From NCBI GenBank assembly GCA_902540655.1, contig CACBNQ010000001.1, positions 1 through 64,000 on the forward strand: a stretch of 64,000 nucleotides of DNA. Reading direction: 5' to 3'. This document shows, piece by piece, positions 9,139-18,395 of the stretch. The notes beneath the pieces were generated by a model that saw only the letters and a list, made by a program, of their open reading frames with translations, did no database searches and had not been told where the DNA came from. This DNA comes from an uncultured Alphaproteobacteria bacterium. Its GTDB lineage: Bacteria; Pseudomonadota; Alphaproteobacteria; Rhodobacterales; Rhodobacteraceae. Position 1 is the first letter of the stretch; every line of letters starts with the position of its first letter. Position numbers and translations under genes: made by a program.

Positions 9139-10416
9139 CTATACTCTGATTTTTTGATCTTGTTTATCAAAAATGTTTTCATTCTTTTTGACCATGCCTT
9201 TTAGCATTTCAGATATGTTAATCTCCAAGCCACTATCTTCCATTTTCTTAAGGCCTTCCAAAATTTGAGCACTACCAATTTTGTTTGCCCAAAACAATAG
9301 ACCTCCTTTATCTCTTGGAAATCCATAGCCATTCAGCCATACCACATCAACATCAGAGGGTCTTTGTGCCATTCCTTCTTCTAAAATTAATAGTGCTTCA
9401 TTTACCATTGGGAAAATACACAGCTCAATTATCTCAGCACTTTCCATATTTTGTGCTCTTTCTTTTCCGGTAATATCTTTTATCAACTCTTCGGTAATTT
9501 TGGATATTCTGGGAACTCTGTTCTCATCATAATCATAATACCCAGCACTGGTTTTCTGACCTCTTCTGTCCAATTCACATAGCGCATCTCTGATAGGATT
9601 TGTTGTCTTTTCTCCTTTTTTCCAACCTATGTCTAACCCTGCCAAGTCAGACATTTGGAAAGGTCCCATTTTAAAACCAAATTCGTTTAACGCCTTATCA
9701 ATATCCCAGGGCATTAAGCCATTATAAACCATATTTAAAGCTTGTTTTTGACGAGCAAATAAAATTCTATTACCAACAAATCCGGGGCAAACGCCTACAA
9801 TTGTTGGTATTTTATTAATTTTCTTTACCAATGATAGACAAGTTGCTACAACGACATCACTGGTAAACTTAGCGCGTACAATTTCCACAAGTTTCATTAC
9901 ATTTGCTGGTGAAAAAAAATGAAGTCCAATTACGTCATCCGGTCTAAGTGTAGCCAAAGCAATTTTATTTATATCTAACGCTGATGTGTTTGTTGCCAAG
10001 ATTGAGAAGGGCTTGCCAATTTTATCCAGCTCTTTAAATATGTTTTTTTTTAAATCTAAATCCTCATAAACAGCCTCAATAATCAAATCACAGTGCCCTA
10101 AATCAGTTAATTGTGTTGATGAGGAAATCAGTTTTAAGCGATCAGTTACCTGTTCGTTTGAAATTTTACCTCTGTTAACTGATCTTTCATAATTATTGCT
10201 TATGTTACGTATCCCGTTGTCAAGTTTATCTTGGCTTGTTTCAACAATATGAGCTGGAATTCCCACATTTGCGAAATTCATGGCTATACCACCACCCATC
10301 GTACCAGCTCCTATTATTCCGACACTATTAATTTCCCTTTTAGGCAAACTTTCCGGCAACCCTTTAATATCCAGAACTTTTTTCTCTGCTTCCAAAATAT
10401 AGTTCTGTTCATCCAT
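9139..10416 (-). CDS. 3-hydroxyacyl-CoA dehydrogenase (FadB/FadJ dehydrogenase part only)
   Basis: NAD-dependent dehydrogenase that oxidises 3-hydroxyacyl-CoA. The Rossmann motif GIIGAGTMGGGIA is followed by two C-terminal helical domains ending in GYGFPRDKGGLLFWA, the pattern of the FadB/FadJ dehydrogenase half. The enoyl-CoA hydratase half is absent and supplied by the next gene. I choose the ATG at 10416 (MDEQNYILE) because GGAG sits 8 bases upstream; ATG 10422 and GTG 10425 are also in frame but too close to it. The start overlaps the end of the synthetase gene by 8 bases, indicating coupled translation. Confidence 0.93.
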   Translation of the reverse strand: MDEQNYILEAEKKVLDIKGLPESLPKREINSVGIIGAGTMGGGIAMNFANVGIPAHIVETSQDKLDNGIRNISNNYERSVNRGKISNEQVTDRLKLISSSTQLTDLGHCDLIIEAVYEDLDLKKNIFKELDKIGKPFSILATNTSALDINKIALATLRPDDVIGLHFFSPANVMKLVEIVRAKFTSDVVVATCLSLVKKINKIPTIVGVCPGFVGNRILFARQKQALNMVYNGLMPWDIDKALNEFGFKMGPFQMSDLAGLDIGWKKGEKTTNPIRDALCELDRRGQKTSAGYYDYDENRVPRISKITEELIKDITGKERAQNMESAEIIELCIFPMVNEALLILEEGMAQRPSDVDVVWLNGYGFPRDKGGLLFWANKIGSAQILEGLKKMEDSGLEINISEMLKGMVKKNENIFDKQDQKIRV

Positions 10417-12103
10417 CTTCATCACTCCAACTATTATTCAGACACATTTCTTTGATCTTTATCCTATCAAACTTATCGGTTGCACCCCTTGGTAGAGATC
10501 GATTTACCCACCAATAATGAACAGGTATCTTGAAATGTGCTAATTTATCTTTCAGAAAAGAAGATATTTCCTCATTTTTATCTTTCGTATCTCCAGACAT
10601 ATTTATACAAGCTCCTACTTCTTCCCCAAATCTTTTTTCAGGAACAGAAAAAACAACAGACTCAATAACACCAGGGAACTTCTGGAGAGCTCCCTCTACT
10701 TCTAAACATGAGATGTTTTCTCCACCTCTAATTATTATATTCTTCTTTCGATCAAGTATTGTTACAAGTCCTTCATTATCTAAAATTCCTAAGTCCCCAG
10801 TATGCATCCACCCATCCTTTAAGACAGCATCTGTTTCCTTTTCCTTATTAAAATAGCACCTCATATTTGCTGGGCTTTTTAGACAGATCTCACCTAGTTG
10901 TCCATTTGGCAATTGAACATCATTATCATCTACTATTTTAATTTCTTGCAGTGGAGGGTACAGTCTTCCGGCTAACTCTGGCTTTTCAACATACTCATCA
11001 CCAGATATACCTAACCCTAAAGCATTTGTTTCAGTCATTCCATATCCAGAGGCAATATCTGCAAGTGGCAGAGTCTGTTTTTCAACACCAACCTGGGCAG
11101 CTGGTCTTTTAGCTCCACCTGCACCTAGAAATTCAATCGTATCCAAAGACGCATTTTGGTCTCTTGACAGTTGGACAAGGTCTGCTACTACAGTCGGTAC
11201 AGCGGTTATTCTAGTAATTACCTCGTCACGAATGATATCGATAGCTTTCGCGGGATCCCATTTATACATCAAAACAATCTTGGATCCTCTTGCTATAGAA
11301 TAGAAAAAATTTGGGTGAGATCCATTAACATGAAACATTGGTGATAAAAGTAGAACACTCGAAGCTCTTCTTCTCGCAAGCTTTTCAGGATCAGCCAAAA
11401 GACCTCCAACTCTTTCAGCCATTAGCCATGAAAAAGTTGCTGTAATGGCACCTCTGTGGGTTAAAACAACCCCTTTTGGATGTCCTGTAGAACCTGATGT
11501 GTACATAATAGCAAAATCGTCATCTGGCATTAAGTCCACATCAACTAGGTCAACTCGTTCAAAATTATTAAGAATGTCGTCATACTTTTCAATCTCAGGA
11601 TCATCTAGACATCTGACGGAATATAATTTGATACTTTTCTTTTTCGCAAAGGGTTTTATTGTTGCTAAACGCTCTTTATCAGCAAAACAAACCTTTGCTG
11701 TGCTATCATCAAACCCATATTCCATTTCGTCTGTTGTCCACCAGGCGTTTACAAAGACAACGATACCCCCAATAGAGGCCACTGCCATTAATATGGTTAA
11801 ATACTCGGGGTAATTGCGCATCGCAATTGCCACTTTGTCACCTTTTTTGATGCCTACCTCTTTTTGCAGGAAGGAACTAAGCTTACTAACATGATTACAA
11901 AAATCCAAATACGATATTTTTTCTTTTTCATAGACGATAAACTCTTCCCACTCTCTTACTTTCTTTCCATACTCAAGTAATTCTTTTAAGTCTGGCGGCA
12001 CCCTATTAAATGCTTTGTAAGTCGTTCCCCTTATCTCAACATTTTCAGTTTGAAACAATTCATCAGTATTCAGAATTTGTTGTACAGCTTGATTAAAGTC
12101 CAT
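10409..12103 (-). CDS. AMP-dependent acyl-CoA synthetase / acid-CoA ligase
   Basis: 564-residue adenylate-forming enzyme that activates a carboxylic acid to its CoA thioester using ATP. Core motifs are in order: YTSGSTGHPKGVVLTHRG (P-loop), GYGMTETNALG, HTGDLGILDNEG and DRKKNIIIRGGENIS. The C-terminal catalytic Lys region reads LPRGATDKFDRIKI, where most relatives have a Gly before the Lys. A GGGAGAGG ribosome site precedes the ATG. It is the entry enzyme of the leftward operon, so it likely defines the growth substrate, a fatty or cyclic acid. The acid itself cannot be read from sequence. Confidence 0.93.
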   Translation of the reverse strand: MDFNQAVQQILNTDELFQTENVEIRGTTYKAFNRVPPDLKELLEYGKKVREWEEFIVYEKEKISYLDFCNHVSKLSSFLQKEVGIKKGDKVAIAMRNYPEYLTILMAVASIGGIVVFVNAWWTTDEMEYGFDDSTAKVCFADKERLATIKPFAKKKSIKLYSVRCLDDPEIEKYDDILNNFERVDLVDVDLMPDDDFAIMYTSGSTGHPKGVVLTHRGAITATFSWLMAERVGGLLADPEKLARRRASSVLLLSPMFHVNGSHPNFFYSIARGSKIVLMYKWDPAKAIDIIRDEVITRITAVPTVVADLVQLSRDQNASLDTIEFLGAGGAKRPAAQVGVEKQTLPLADIASGYGMTETNALGLGISGDEYVEKPELAGRLYPPLQEIKIVDDNDVQLPNGQLGEICLKSPANMRCYFNKEKETDAVLKDGWMHTGDLGILDNEGLVTILDRKKNIIIRGGENISCLEVEGALQKFPGVIESVVFSVPEKRFGEEVGACINMSGDTKDKNEEISSFLKDKLAHFKIPVHYWWVNRSLPRGATDKFDRIKIKEMCLNNSWSDEDG

Positions 12104-12117
12104 CCCTCTCCCTTTAC

Positions 12118-13113
12118 TTATGGATCAGGAAAAACTCTGACCATGCTTTTACCAAAGTTTTTACCGTTTAAAAGGTTAACCAAAGCTTCAGGTGCTCTTT
12201 CCAATCCTTCGGCGATATCTTCAACAACTTTAATTTTCCCATTGTCTAATAAAGTTTTCATATGATTAATAGCCTCTAAGTGCTTTTTCTGGAAATCCAT
12301 TACAATAAAGCCTTCCATCTTTAGTCGCTTTGTAATGATAAAACCGGGAACATTTCTTGGTCCTACAGGAGAAGAGCTTTCATACTGACTTATAGCCCCA
12401 CAGCAAACAATCCGTCCCCTATTTTGCATTCTTACTAGAACAGCTTCTAAGATATGTCCTCCTACATTGTCAAAATACAAACTTATTCCCTCCGGGCAGT
12501 GTTTTTTAAGGTCTTTTAGTAAGTTACCAGTTTTATAATTTATGCACCCATCAAAGCCCAAACTATCGACAACCTCTTTACATTTGTTGTCATTTCCGGC
12601 GATACCTATAACTTTACATCCCATTGCCTTAGCTAATTGTCCTGCGTATATACCAACCGATCCAGCAGCAGCCGAGATTACAACAGTATCACTAGCTTCC
12701 AATCTCCCCACATCAAATAAGCCATGATATGCGGTAAGACCCGCTATACCGAAAATAGATAGTAAATATGAAAGCGGGACGTTTTGAATACACTTATTAA
12801 CATCCTTTGCTTTAACTAAGCTAAACTCTTCCCAGTAGCTCTCGGAAGTAACAATTTGCCCAATTTTAAAATCTGAGTGATTACTTTCAACAACCTCAGC
12901 GATGGAATAGCTTGGCATCACATCGCCAGCAAAAACTTGGTCTCTGTATGTTCTTCCCTGCATCCAAGTTCTATTTGCTGCATCTATGGAGAGTAAAATA
13001 TTTTTGACTAAAATTTCATCTAAAGAAGGCTTTGGTATATCGACTTCTTGCATCTCAAAATTTGAAATTTCTAAATTGGTTTTTGGAATTTCCTTAACGA
13101 TAAATTGCTTCAT
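12118..13113 (-). CDS. MDR-family NADP-dependent oxidoreductase (PTGR / curcumin-reductase-like)
   Basis: 331-residue zinc-independent medium-chain reductase. The nucleotide-binding motif AAAGSVGIYAGQLAKAMG and the N-terminal segment AANRTWMQGRTYRDQV are typical of prostaglandin/leukotriene or curcumin reductases, which reduce alpha,beta double bonds with NADPH. The zinc-binding cysteines of alcohol dehydrogenases are absent. It lies 2 bases from the upstream HCCA-isomerase-like gene and 14 from the downstream synthetase. A likely job is saturation of a conjugated double bond in the substrate or its CoA ester. Confidence 0.88.
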   Translation of the reverse strand: MKQFIVKEIPKTNLEISNFEMQEVDIPKPSLDEILVKNILLSIDAANRTWMQGRTYRDQVFAGDVMPSYSIAEVVESNHSDFKIGQIVTSESYWEEFSLVKAKDVNKCIQNVPLSYLLSIFGIAGLTAYHGLFDVGRLEASDTVVISAAAGSVGIYAGQLAKAMGCKVIGIAGNDNKCKEVVDSLGFDGCINYKTGNLLKDLKKHCPEGISLYFDNVGGHILEAVLVRMQNRGRIVCCGAISQYESSSPVGPRNVPGFIITKRLKMEGFIVMDFQKKHLEAINHMKTLLDNGKIKVVEDIAEGLERAPEALVNLLNGKNFGKSMVRVFPDP

Positions 13114-13115
13114 AT

Positions 13116-13721
13116 TTATTCCGATTTACTCAATATAAGTTCTTCAACGTCTTGCAAGCTTTCCTTTCCAAAAAACAACTCATCCTCTACAAGCATACTT
13201 GGAGCTCCAAATATTCCTCTTTCAACAGCTTCGTTAGTATTTTGGATAAGCTTATCTTTTATTTTTTGATCTTGGGTTCCCTCTAATATTTCTTTGACGG
13301 GCAGTCCATTCTCTAAAAGAACAGTTTGAATAACTCCCAAATCATCCATTTTTTTATTGTCAACCCACATGCTTTTAAAAATGACCTCTACATACTTATC
13401 AAAAATGCCATTTTCCTGAGCAAATATGGCACCCCTCATTAAGTTTAACGTATTAATAGGAAAATTTGAATTAAAGTTAAAATTAATATCATGCTTTTTA
13501 ACAAATCTTGCCGTATCTAAATCATCATATTTTCCCTTTGCTGGCACCGTCTTGAATGACTCAATCGGCGACACATTGTTGGTTGACTTAAATATACCTC
13601 CTAACAGAACTGGGACATACTTCGCTTTCGTTTTGGTTCTCTTTTCTATCCCAGGTAAAAGTTTGTAGACCAGGTAGGTTTTTGGACTCCCAAAATCAAA
13701 TATAAACTTAAAATCAACCAT
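13116..13721 (-). CDS. 2-hydroxychromene-2-carboxylate isomerase-like (DsbA/GST-kappa fold)
   Basis: 201-residue thioredoxin-like protein of the HCCA isomerase / GST kappa family. Signatures are FIFDFGSPKTYLVYK at the N-terminus, VPVLLGGIFKSTNN, and the C-terminal GIFGAPSMLVEDELFFGKE containing the cis-Pro strand. The characterised member isomerises a naphthalene-pathway intermediate with glutathione; distant members have unknown substrates. A GST gene in the same operon makes glutathione chemistry plausible. It does not by itself show naphthalene degradation, because no ring dioxygenase is present. AAGGAGAAAC precedes the ATG. Confidence 0.88.
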   Translation of the reverse strand: MVDFKFIFDFGSPKTYLVYKLLPGIEKRTKTKAKYVPVLLGGIFKSTNNVSPIESFKTVPAKGKYDDLDTARFVKKHDINFNFNSNFPINTLNLMRGAIFAQENGIFDKYVEVIFKSMWVDNKKMDDLGVIQTVLLENGLPVKEILEGTQDQKIKDKLIQNTNEAVERGIFGAPSMLVEDELFFGKESLQDVEELILSKSE

Positions 13722-13739
13722 AAAGTTTCTCCTTAATTG

Positions 13740-14570
13740 TTACTTCCCAACAAAGTTTGGTTTCTTTTTTTCAACAAATGCTTTTGCTGCATTTTTGTGA
13801 TCTTCTGTTTGAAAGCATCTTATCATTCTGTCCGCTTCCATTGCCAAGCTTTCCTTAAAGTTTGCAGACGTAGCTCGATTGTGATTTTCTTTCATATACT
13901 GGAGAGCAGTAGGCGAAAAATAGGCGATCTCAGATGCCTTTTGTAGAGCAAAAGACTCTAGATCTGACTCACTAACTACATAATTTACAATTCCCTCATC
14001 AAGAGCGTCCTGAGCTTGAATGCGCCTATTTGAAAAATAAATATCCTTGGCCTTTGACGGGCCAACAAGTTGGCTCAATGACCAACTGCCTCCATAATCA
14101 CCAGAAAGGCCAATGCCACCAAAGGCTGGCACAAGAAAGGCTTTCTCAGATGCAATTCTGATGTCACAGGCTAACGCAATGGACATTCCTGCGCCTGCAG
14201 CCGCACCGGGCAACACAGCAATGGTTGGTTTTGGCATCTCATGAATTTTTAAGGATACGCCTTCCTGTCCAATTTGCAATTTTCTAATTTGTTGTTCTAA
14301 GCTGAGATCTCTTGAAAGGCCTGGGTCACTATCACTCGCAAAGCTCTTGACGTCTCCACCTGAACAAAACGATCCTCCATTACCGGTGATGATTATAACT
14401 CTTACATCTCGATCACTTTCAAATTCAATTAACATTCTTCTCAACTCTGGTGTTAATTCATCTGATAATGCATTTTTTGCCTCTGGACGATTAAATGCAA
14501 TAATACCCACTCCATCTCTCACCTCAGCCTGAAGATGATCTGTATTTTTTATAATATTATTTTTTATCAT
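13740..14570 (-). CDS. Enoyl-CoA hydratase/isomerase (crotonase) family
   Basis: 276-residue crotonase: first oxyanion segment FCSGGDVKSFA about residues 67-77 and second segment LPGAAAGAGMSIALACD about 120-136. The start overlaps the GST stop by 4 bases (ATGA). Its C-terminal AFVEKKKPNFVGK matches the usual end of short hydratases. It differs from the crotonase at 8345-9127 in length and loop residues, so it is not a recent duplicate. Probable role is hydration or double-bond isomerisation of a CoA ester in the leftward operon. Confidence 0.92.
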   Translation of the reverse strand: MIKNNIIKNTDHLQAEVRDGVGIIAFNRPEAKNALSDELTPELRRMLIEFESDRDVRVIIITGNGGSFCSGGDVKSFASDSDPGLSRDLSLEQQIRKLQIGQEGVSLKIHEMPKPTIAVLPGAAAGAGMSIALACDIRIASEKAFLVPAFGGIGLSGDYGGSWSLSQLVGPSKAKDIYFSNRRIQAQDALDEGIVNYVVSESDLESFALQKASEIAYFSPTALQYMKENHNRATSANFKESLAMEADRMIRCFQTEDHKNAAKAFVEKKKPNFVGK

Positions 14571-15172
14571 AGTGAACGCGCTTTCTCTAATGCTGGCCTT
14601 TTTAAAAGTCTATTTATATATGCATTTAAATGTTCATAATCGTCAATTTCTGCTCCTGCATTCATAGCACCGAAGCAGGCATGACCGGTCATTATATCAG
14701 CCCCTGTAAAGGACCCCGTTAAGTATTCTCTGTCTTGCAATCTATTATCTACATTTCCGAGTGCTACCCGTAATAATTTTAATGCTCTATTTACGTTTAC
14801 ATCATTTCTTTTTTCAGGCGGCAGAAGTATCGTCTCAACAACTAAAATATTAACCTGTCCCATAATTGAACCCTCGGCGTAGTGCAGCCATTGTAAGTAT
14901 TCAGGAAACGACGGATCTTCGACAGCCGGTACAAATTTTCCATTGCCATGTCTAGCTAAAAGATATTGAACTATTGCACCTGATTCATAGATTCTGGTTT
15001 CTCCATCTTCTAAAACAGGAATCCTCCCCATCGGATGAATTTTATAATACTCTGGGGTTCGCAGTGCTCTATCCCCAACTTTATATTTTTCGACGTCATA
15101 CTCTAAGCCCAACTCTTCAAGAAGCCACGCAATTCTTACGGCTCTAGAATTAGGTGCAAAATATAATTTCAT
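14567..15172 (-). CDS. Glutathione S-transferase family protein
   Basis: Cytosolic-type GST of about 201 residues: thioredoxin-fold half with SRAVRIAWLLEELGLEYD and the GRIPVLEDGETRIYESGAI glutathione-binding segment, then an all-helical C-terminal half. I choose the ATG at 15172 (MKLYFAPN) because GGAG lies just upstream; the ATG at 15184 would place four extra residues before the first strand. It is the first gene of the leftward operon, 138 bases from the divergently transcribed SDR gene, so both promoters should lie in that gap. It may supply glutathione for the HCCA-isomerase-like reaction. Confidence 0.9.
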   Translation of the reverse strand: MKLYFAPNSRAVRIAWLLEELGLEYDVEKYKVGDRALRTPEYYKIHPMGRIPVLEDGETRIYESGAIVQYLLARHGNGKFVPAVEDPSFPEYLQWLHYAEGSIMGQVNILVVETILLPPEKRNDVNVNRALKLLRVALGNVDNRLQDREYLTGSFTGADIMTGHACFGAMNAGAEIDDYEHLNAYINRLLKRPALEKARSL

Positions 15173-15310
15173 TCTAATCTCCATAAAAGCATAAGTTTAT
15201 ATTATGAACCGACTTTAAAGAAATTGAAAATATTTATTTTAAACAGGCATATTAAGATACGCCAAAAATTGAAATTTTGCTAAGCTATTAAAAAACTCGG
15301 GAGACTAAAA

Positions 15311-16099
15311 ATGAAATTTGAAGGTAAAGTGGCTGTGATAACGGGTTCTTCGGCCGGAATAGGCGCCGAGGCCGCAAAAAAAATAAGTGCTCTAGGTGGT
15401 AGAGTCACAATTAATTATTCTAAGAGCAAAGAGGCCGCAGAAGAAGTAGCACATGAATGCTCACACCTCGGAGAGTCTCCACTCATAATAAAATCTGATA
15501 TTGCAACTGATGAAGGTTGCAAACATTTAATTGATAGAGCGTTTAGCGAATTTGGAGCAATTAATATTTTAATCAATAACGCAGGTAGAACAAAATTTGC
15601 CGATCATTCTAACTTGGATGCATTGCAAAGAGATGATTTTGAAAATATTTTGGCTTTAAATCTAAATAGCAATTATGAGCTAATAAAACACGCACGCCCA
15701 CATCTTGCCAAGAATAAAAAAAGTAGTATCGTAAATATTTCATCTGTTGCAGGGTTGCGTGGGTTAGGGTCATCAGTTGCTTATGCCGCGTCTAAAGGTG
15801 CTCTTAACTCAATGACTTTAGCACTCTCGCGCTCCCTTGGACCGGATGGAATAAGAGTGAATGCGGTATGCCCTGGCTTCGTTGCTACTGACTGGTGGAG
15901 AAACAGTCTTGGAGATGATAAGTTCAAGAAGGCCATAATAGCTTATGAAAAAAAAAATCCGCTCCGAGAATGTCCAACAGCTGAGGATATACTTGGATCT
16001 ATACTTTTTTTTGCAAGTGATCTCAGTAATCACGTTACAGGTCAACTATTAGCAGTTGATGGTGGTCTTTTGATTGGCATGCCATTAAAATTAGACTAA
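15311..16099 (+). CDS. Short-chain dehydrogenase/reductase (FabG-like)
   Basis: 262-residue classical SDR with TGSSAGIG, NNAGRTKF, IVNISSVAGL and YAASKGALN catalytic motifs, and HVTGQLLAVDGG at the C-terminus. CGGGAGACT precedes the ATG. Transcribed rightwards, divergent from the GST-led operon, with the FAD oxidoreductase 41 bases downstream. The NADP preference suggested by NYSKSKE after strand two and the general shape are FabG-like. Substrate unknown. Confidence 0.9.
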   Translation: MKFEGKVAVITGSSAGIGAEAAKKISALGGRVTINYSKSKEAAEEVAHECSHLGESPLIIKSDIATDEGCKHLIDRAFSEFGAINILINNAGRTKFADHSNLDALQRDDFENILALNLNSNYELIKHARPHLAKNKKSSIVNISSVAGLRGLGSSVAYAASKGALNSMTLALSRSLGPDGIRVNAVCPGFVATDWWRNSLGDDKFKKAIIAYEKKNPLRECPTAEDILGSILFFASDLSNHVTGQLLAVDGGLLIGMPLKLD

Positions 16100-16140
16100 T
16101 TAGCTATCCATGAGTTATAAATAAATATCGATTGTCGCTT

Positions 16141-17406
16141 ATGAGAAATTTGTGGGAGAATACGTCTAGAGAAAGAGAAAATTTTTCTGAACCCCTGAAA
16201 AGCCAAACTACCGACTTATTAATCGTTGGAGGAGGCTTTACAGGTTGCTCTGCTGCTCTAGAAGCAGCAAGGCAAGGCGCTAAAGTCACATTACTTGAAT
16301 GTGAAAACATCGGGTTTGGTGGTTCCGGTAGGAACGTTGGCTTAGTAAATGCAGGGTTGTGGTTACCCCCTAAAAAAATCATTTCAATTTTAGGAAAAAA
16401 ACATGGAGAAAAGCTTATATCCGCCCTTGGATCAGCTCCCGACTTGGTCTTCTCAATTATTGAAGAAAACAAAATTAAATGCGATCCCAAACGAAATGGA
16501 ACTTTGCATTGCGCTCACTCAGAAAAAGGAATGGAATATCTAATTGAAAGATTGAGGCAAGGAAAATTGTTTGAAGAGCCATTAACACTGTTCGATAAAA
16601 CTGAGACTGAGAATAAAGTAGGAAGCTCAAAATTTATTGGATCACTTCATGACTCTAGAGCAGGAACAATACAACCACTAGCGTATTGTAGAGGCCTCGC
16701 ACGAAAAGCAAAAGAATTAGGCGCAAATATATATGAAAAATCAAGGGTATCTCAGGTTAAAAAACAAAATGGTATGTGGCAAGTCAATGTCCAAGACATT
16801 GTAATAAATAGCAAATATTTATTCCTGGCTATGAATGCCTATGAAGATTTAAATAAGGCAAACAATAAGGGCAAATTTTCTACCGTTTATTACTCACAAT
16901 TTGCGACGAGACCACTAAACTCTAATGAAATGAGTACGATCTTGCCTGGCAAAGAGGGTTGTTGGGATACAGCTAAAATTATGTCTTCCTTCCGAGTGGA
17001 TGACGCTGGACGTCTCATTCTAGGAACAATGGGCAACTCTGAAGGCTTTGGAAAATATGTTCACACGAATTGGGCAAACAAAAAGCTTAAGGACCTATTT
17101 CCTTTTTTACCCGAAATAGAGTTTAATTTTCGTTGGTCGGGTAAAATTGCAATGACTAAAGATCACATACCAAAAATTGTGAACTTTGAAGAGAATGCTC
17201 TTTCATGTTTTGGTTATTCGGGGAGAGGTATTGCCCCCGGAACTCTTTTTGGGAAAAGGTGTGCAGCGGCCTTATTATCGGAAAACTTATCTATGCTACC
17301 TGTTTCCGCAGTACGACATTATAAAGAGGCTTTCACAAGAGAGAAGAGCACTTTCTTTGAAATGGCAGCAGTGGCAAATAATTCTCTGATGTCTTTCAAA
17401 ATGTAG
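16141..17406 (+). CDS. FAD-dependent oxidoreductase (DAO / glycine oxidase family)
   Basis: About 421 residues with an N-terminal FAD-binding motif LLIVGGGFTGCSAALEAA and the C-terminal FAD contact CFGYSGRGIAPGTLFGKR typical of D-amino-acid-oxidase-like enzymes such as gamma-glutamylputrescine oxidase. I take the ATG at 16141 as start; a TTG at 16132 is in frame but offers no advantage. It follows the SDR on the same strand and is convergent with the next crotonase gene, only 8 bases apart. These enzymes oxidise C-N bonds of amines or amino acids, so its link to the acyl-CoA genes is unclear. Confidence 0.87.
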   Translation: MRNLWENTSRERENFSEPLKSQTTDLLIVGGGFTGCSAALEAARQGAKVTLLECENIGFGGSGRNVGLVNAGLWLPPKKIISILGKKHGEKLISALGSAPDLVFSIIEENKIKCDPKRNGTLHCAHSEKGMEYLIERLRQGKLFEEPLTLFDKTETENKVGSSKFIGSLHDSRAGTIQPLAYCRGLARKAKELGANIYEKSRVSQVKKQNGMWQVNVQDIVINSKYLFLAMNAYEDLNKANNKGKFSTVYYSQFATRPLNSNEMSTILPGKEGCWDTAKIMSSFRVDDAGRLILGTMGNSEGFGKYVHTNWANKKLKDLFPFLPEIEFNFRWSGKIAMTKDHIPKIVNFEENALSCFGYSGRGIAPGTLFGKRCAAALLSENLSMLPVSAVRHYKEAFTREKSTFFEMAAVANNSLMSFKM

Positions 17407-17414
17407 CTTTTTTA

Positions 17415-18263
17415 TTACTTGGATTTTACAGCAGCCGATAGGTCAGGTAAATCTTTGCTGACTTTCATCGAAAAATTAGGAGCTCTCTTTTCTAAAAACG
17501 AAGCTATTCCTTCTTTAATATCTGGGGACTTCCCCATTCTCTCCATAGCGATAGAATCTAAAATATGTGCTTCCTCTGGGTGGGTTGCGGCAAGCATATT
17601 CCACATCATTTGTCTGGCAAGAGAAACAGATATTGCAGAGGTCTTACTACTATAGCTAAATCCAATCTCAAGTGCTCTTTCTATCAATTTATCATCGGAT
17701 ATTACTTCGGAGACTAGGCCATGTTGCAAGGCCTCTTGAGAGTTAAATACTTTGCCTGTATAGCACCAATCCAGAGCTTTTGAGATACCTACTATTCTAG
17801 GAAGAAACCAGCTAGAACACGCTTCGGGTACTGCACCTCTCCTTGAAAACACAAATCCAAACCGAGCCGATTCCGAAGCAACTCTTATATCCATTGGTAA
17901 AGTCATTGTTGCCCCTACACCAACAGCGTCTCCATTAATTGCACCTATTACTGGCTTTTTAGATTTAAAAATTCTTAGCGCTACTAATCCACCTCCATCT
18001 CGATGGTTATCGTTAGAGAGCCTGTTTCCTTCTTCTGCATAATTAAACGTGTTTGGCCCATCAACCAAATCAGCTCCTGCACAGTAGGCACGCCCTTCTC
18101 CAGTAATCACGACCGACTTAATTTCATCATTCTGATCAGTGTAATCAAAAACTTTAATAAGTTCGTCTTGCATGGTTTTAGTAAATGCGTTTAACTTTTC
18201 TGGTCTGTTAAGAGAAATCATGAAGGTATCGCCATGCTGCGAAGTTAACAATTCTTTATACAT
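17415..18263 (-). CDS. Enoyl-CoA hydratase/isomerase (crotonase) family
   Basis: 282-residue crotonase, slightly long. The first oxyanion segment is YCAGADLVDG and the second INGDAVGVGATMTLPMD, followed by FSRRGAVPEACSSWFLPR with an acidic residue where hydratases carry a catalytic Glu. The third crotonase in the first 20 kb, transcribed alone. The gap to the next gene (18264-18395) holds no other gene and may contain both divergent promoters. Hydratase versus isomerase activity cannot be decided. Confidence 0.91.
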   Translation of the reverse strand: MYKELLTSQHGDTFMISLNRPEKLNAFTKTMQDELIKVFDYTDQNDEIKSVVITGEGRAYCAGADLVDGPNTFNYAEEGNRLSNDNHRDGGGLVALRIFKSKKPVIGAINGDAVGVGATMTLPMDIRVASESARFGFVFSRRGAVPEACSSWFLPRIVGISKALDWCYTGKVFNSQEALQHGLVSEVISDDKLIERALEIGFSYSSKTSAISVSLARQMMWNMLAATHPEEAHILDSIAMERMGKSPDIKEGIASFLEKRAPNFSMKVSKDLPDLSAAVKSK

Positions 18264-18395
18264 TTTTATCTAATCCTAAACTGGTTCACCGAAATTTAAT
18301 ATTTTTTTGAATTTTATACACTTATTACGTTATAGTAGTTTAATGTCCAAGGTAGTAAAGTTTTATCAACTAAAACATTTAGAAAGAGGTAACGC

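Noticed and set aside
13116-13721. Naphthalene degradation
   Set aside because: Only the HCCA-isomerase-like protein suggests it; ring dioxygenase and aldolase genes are missing.
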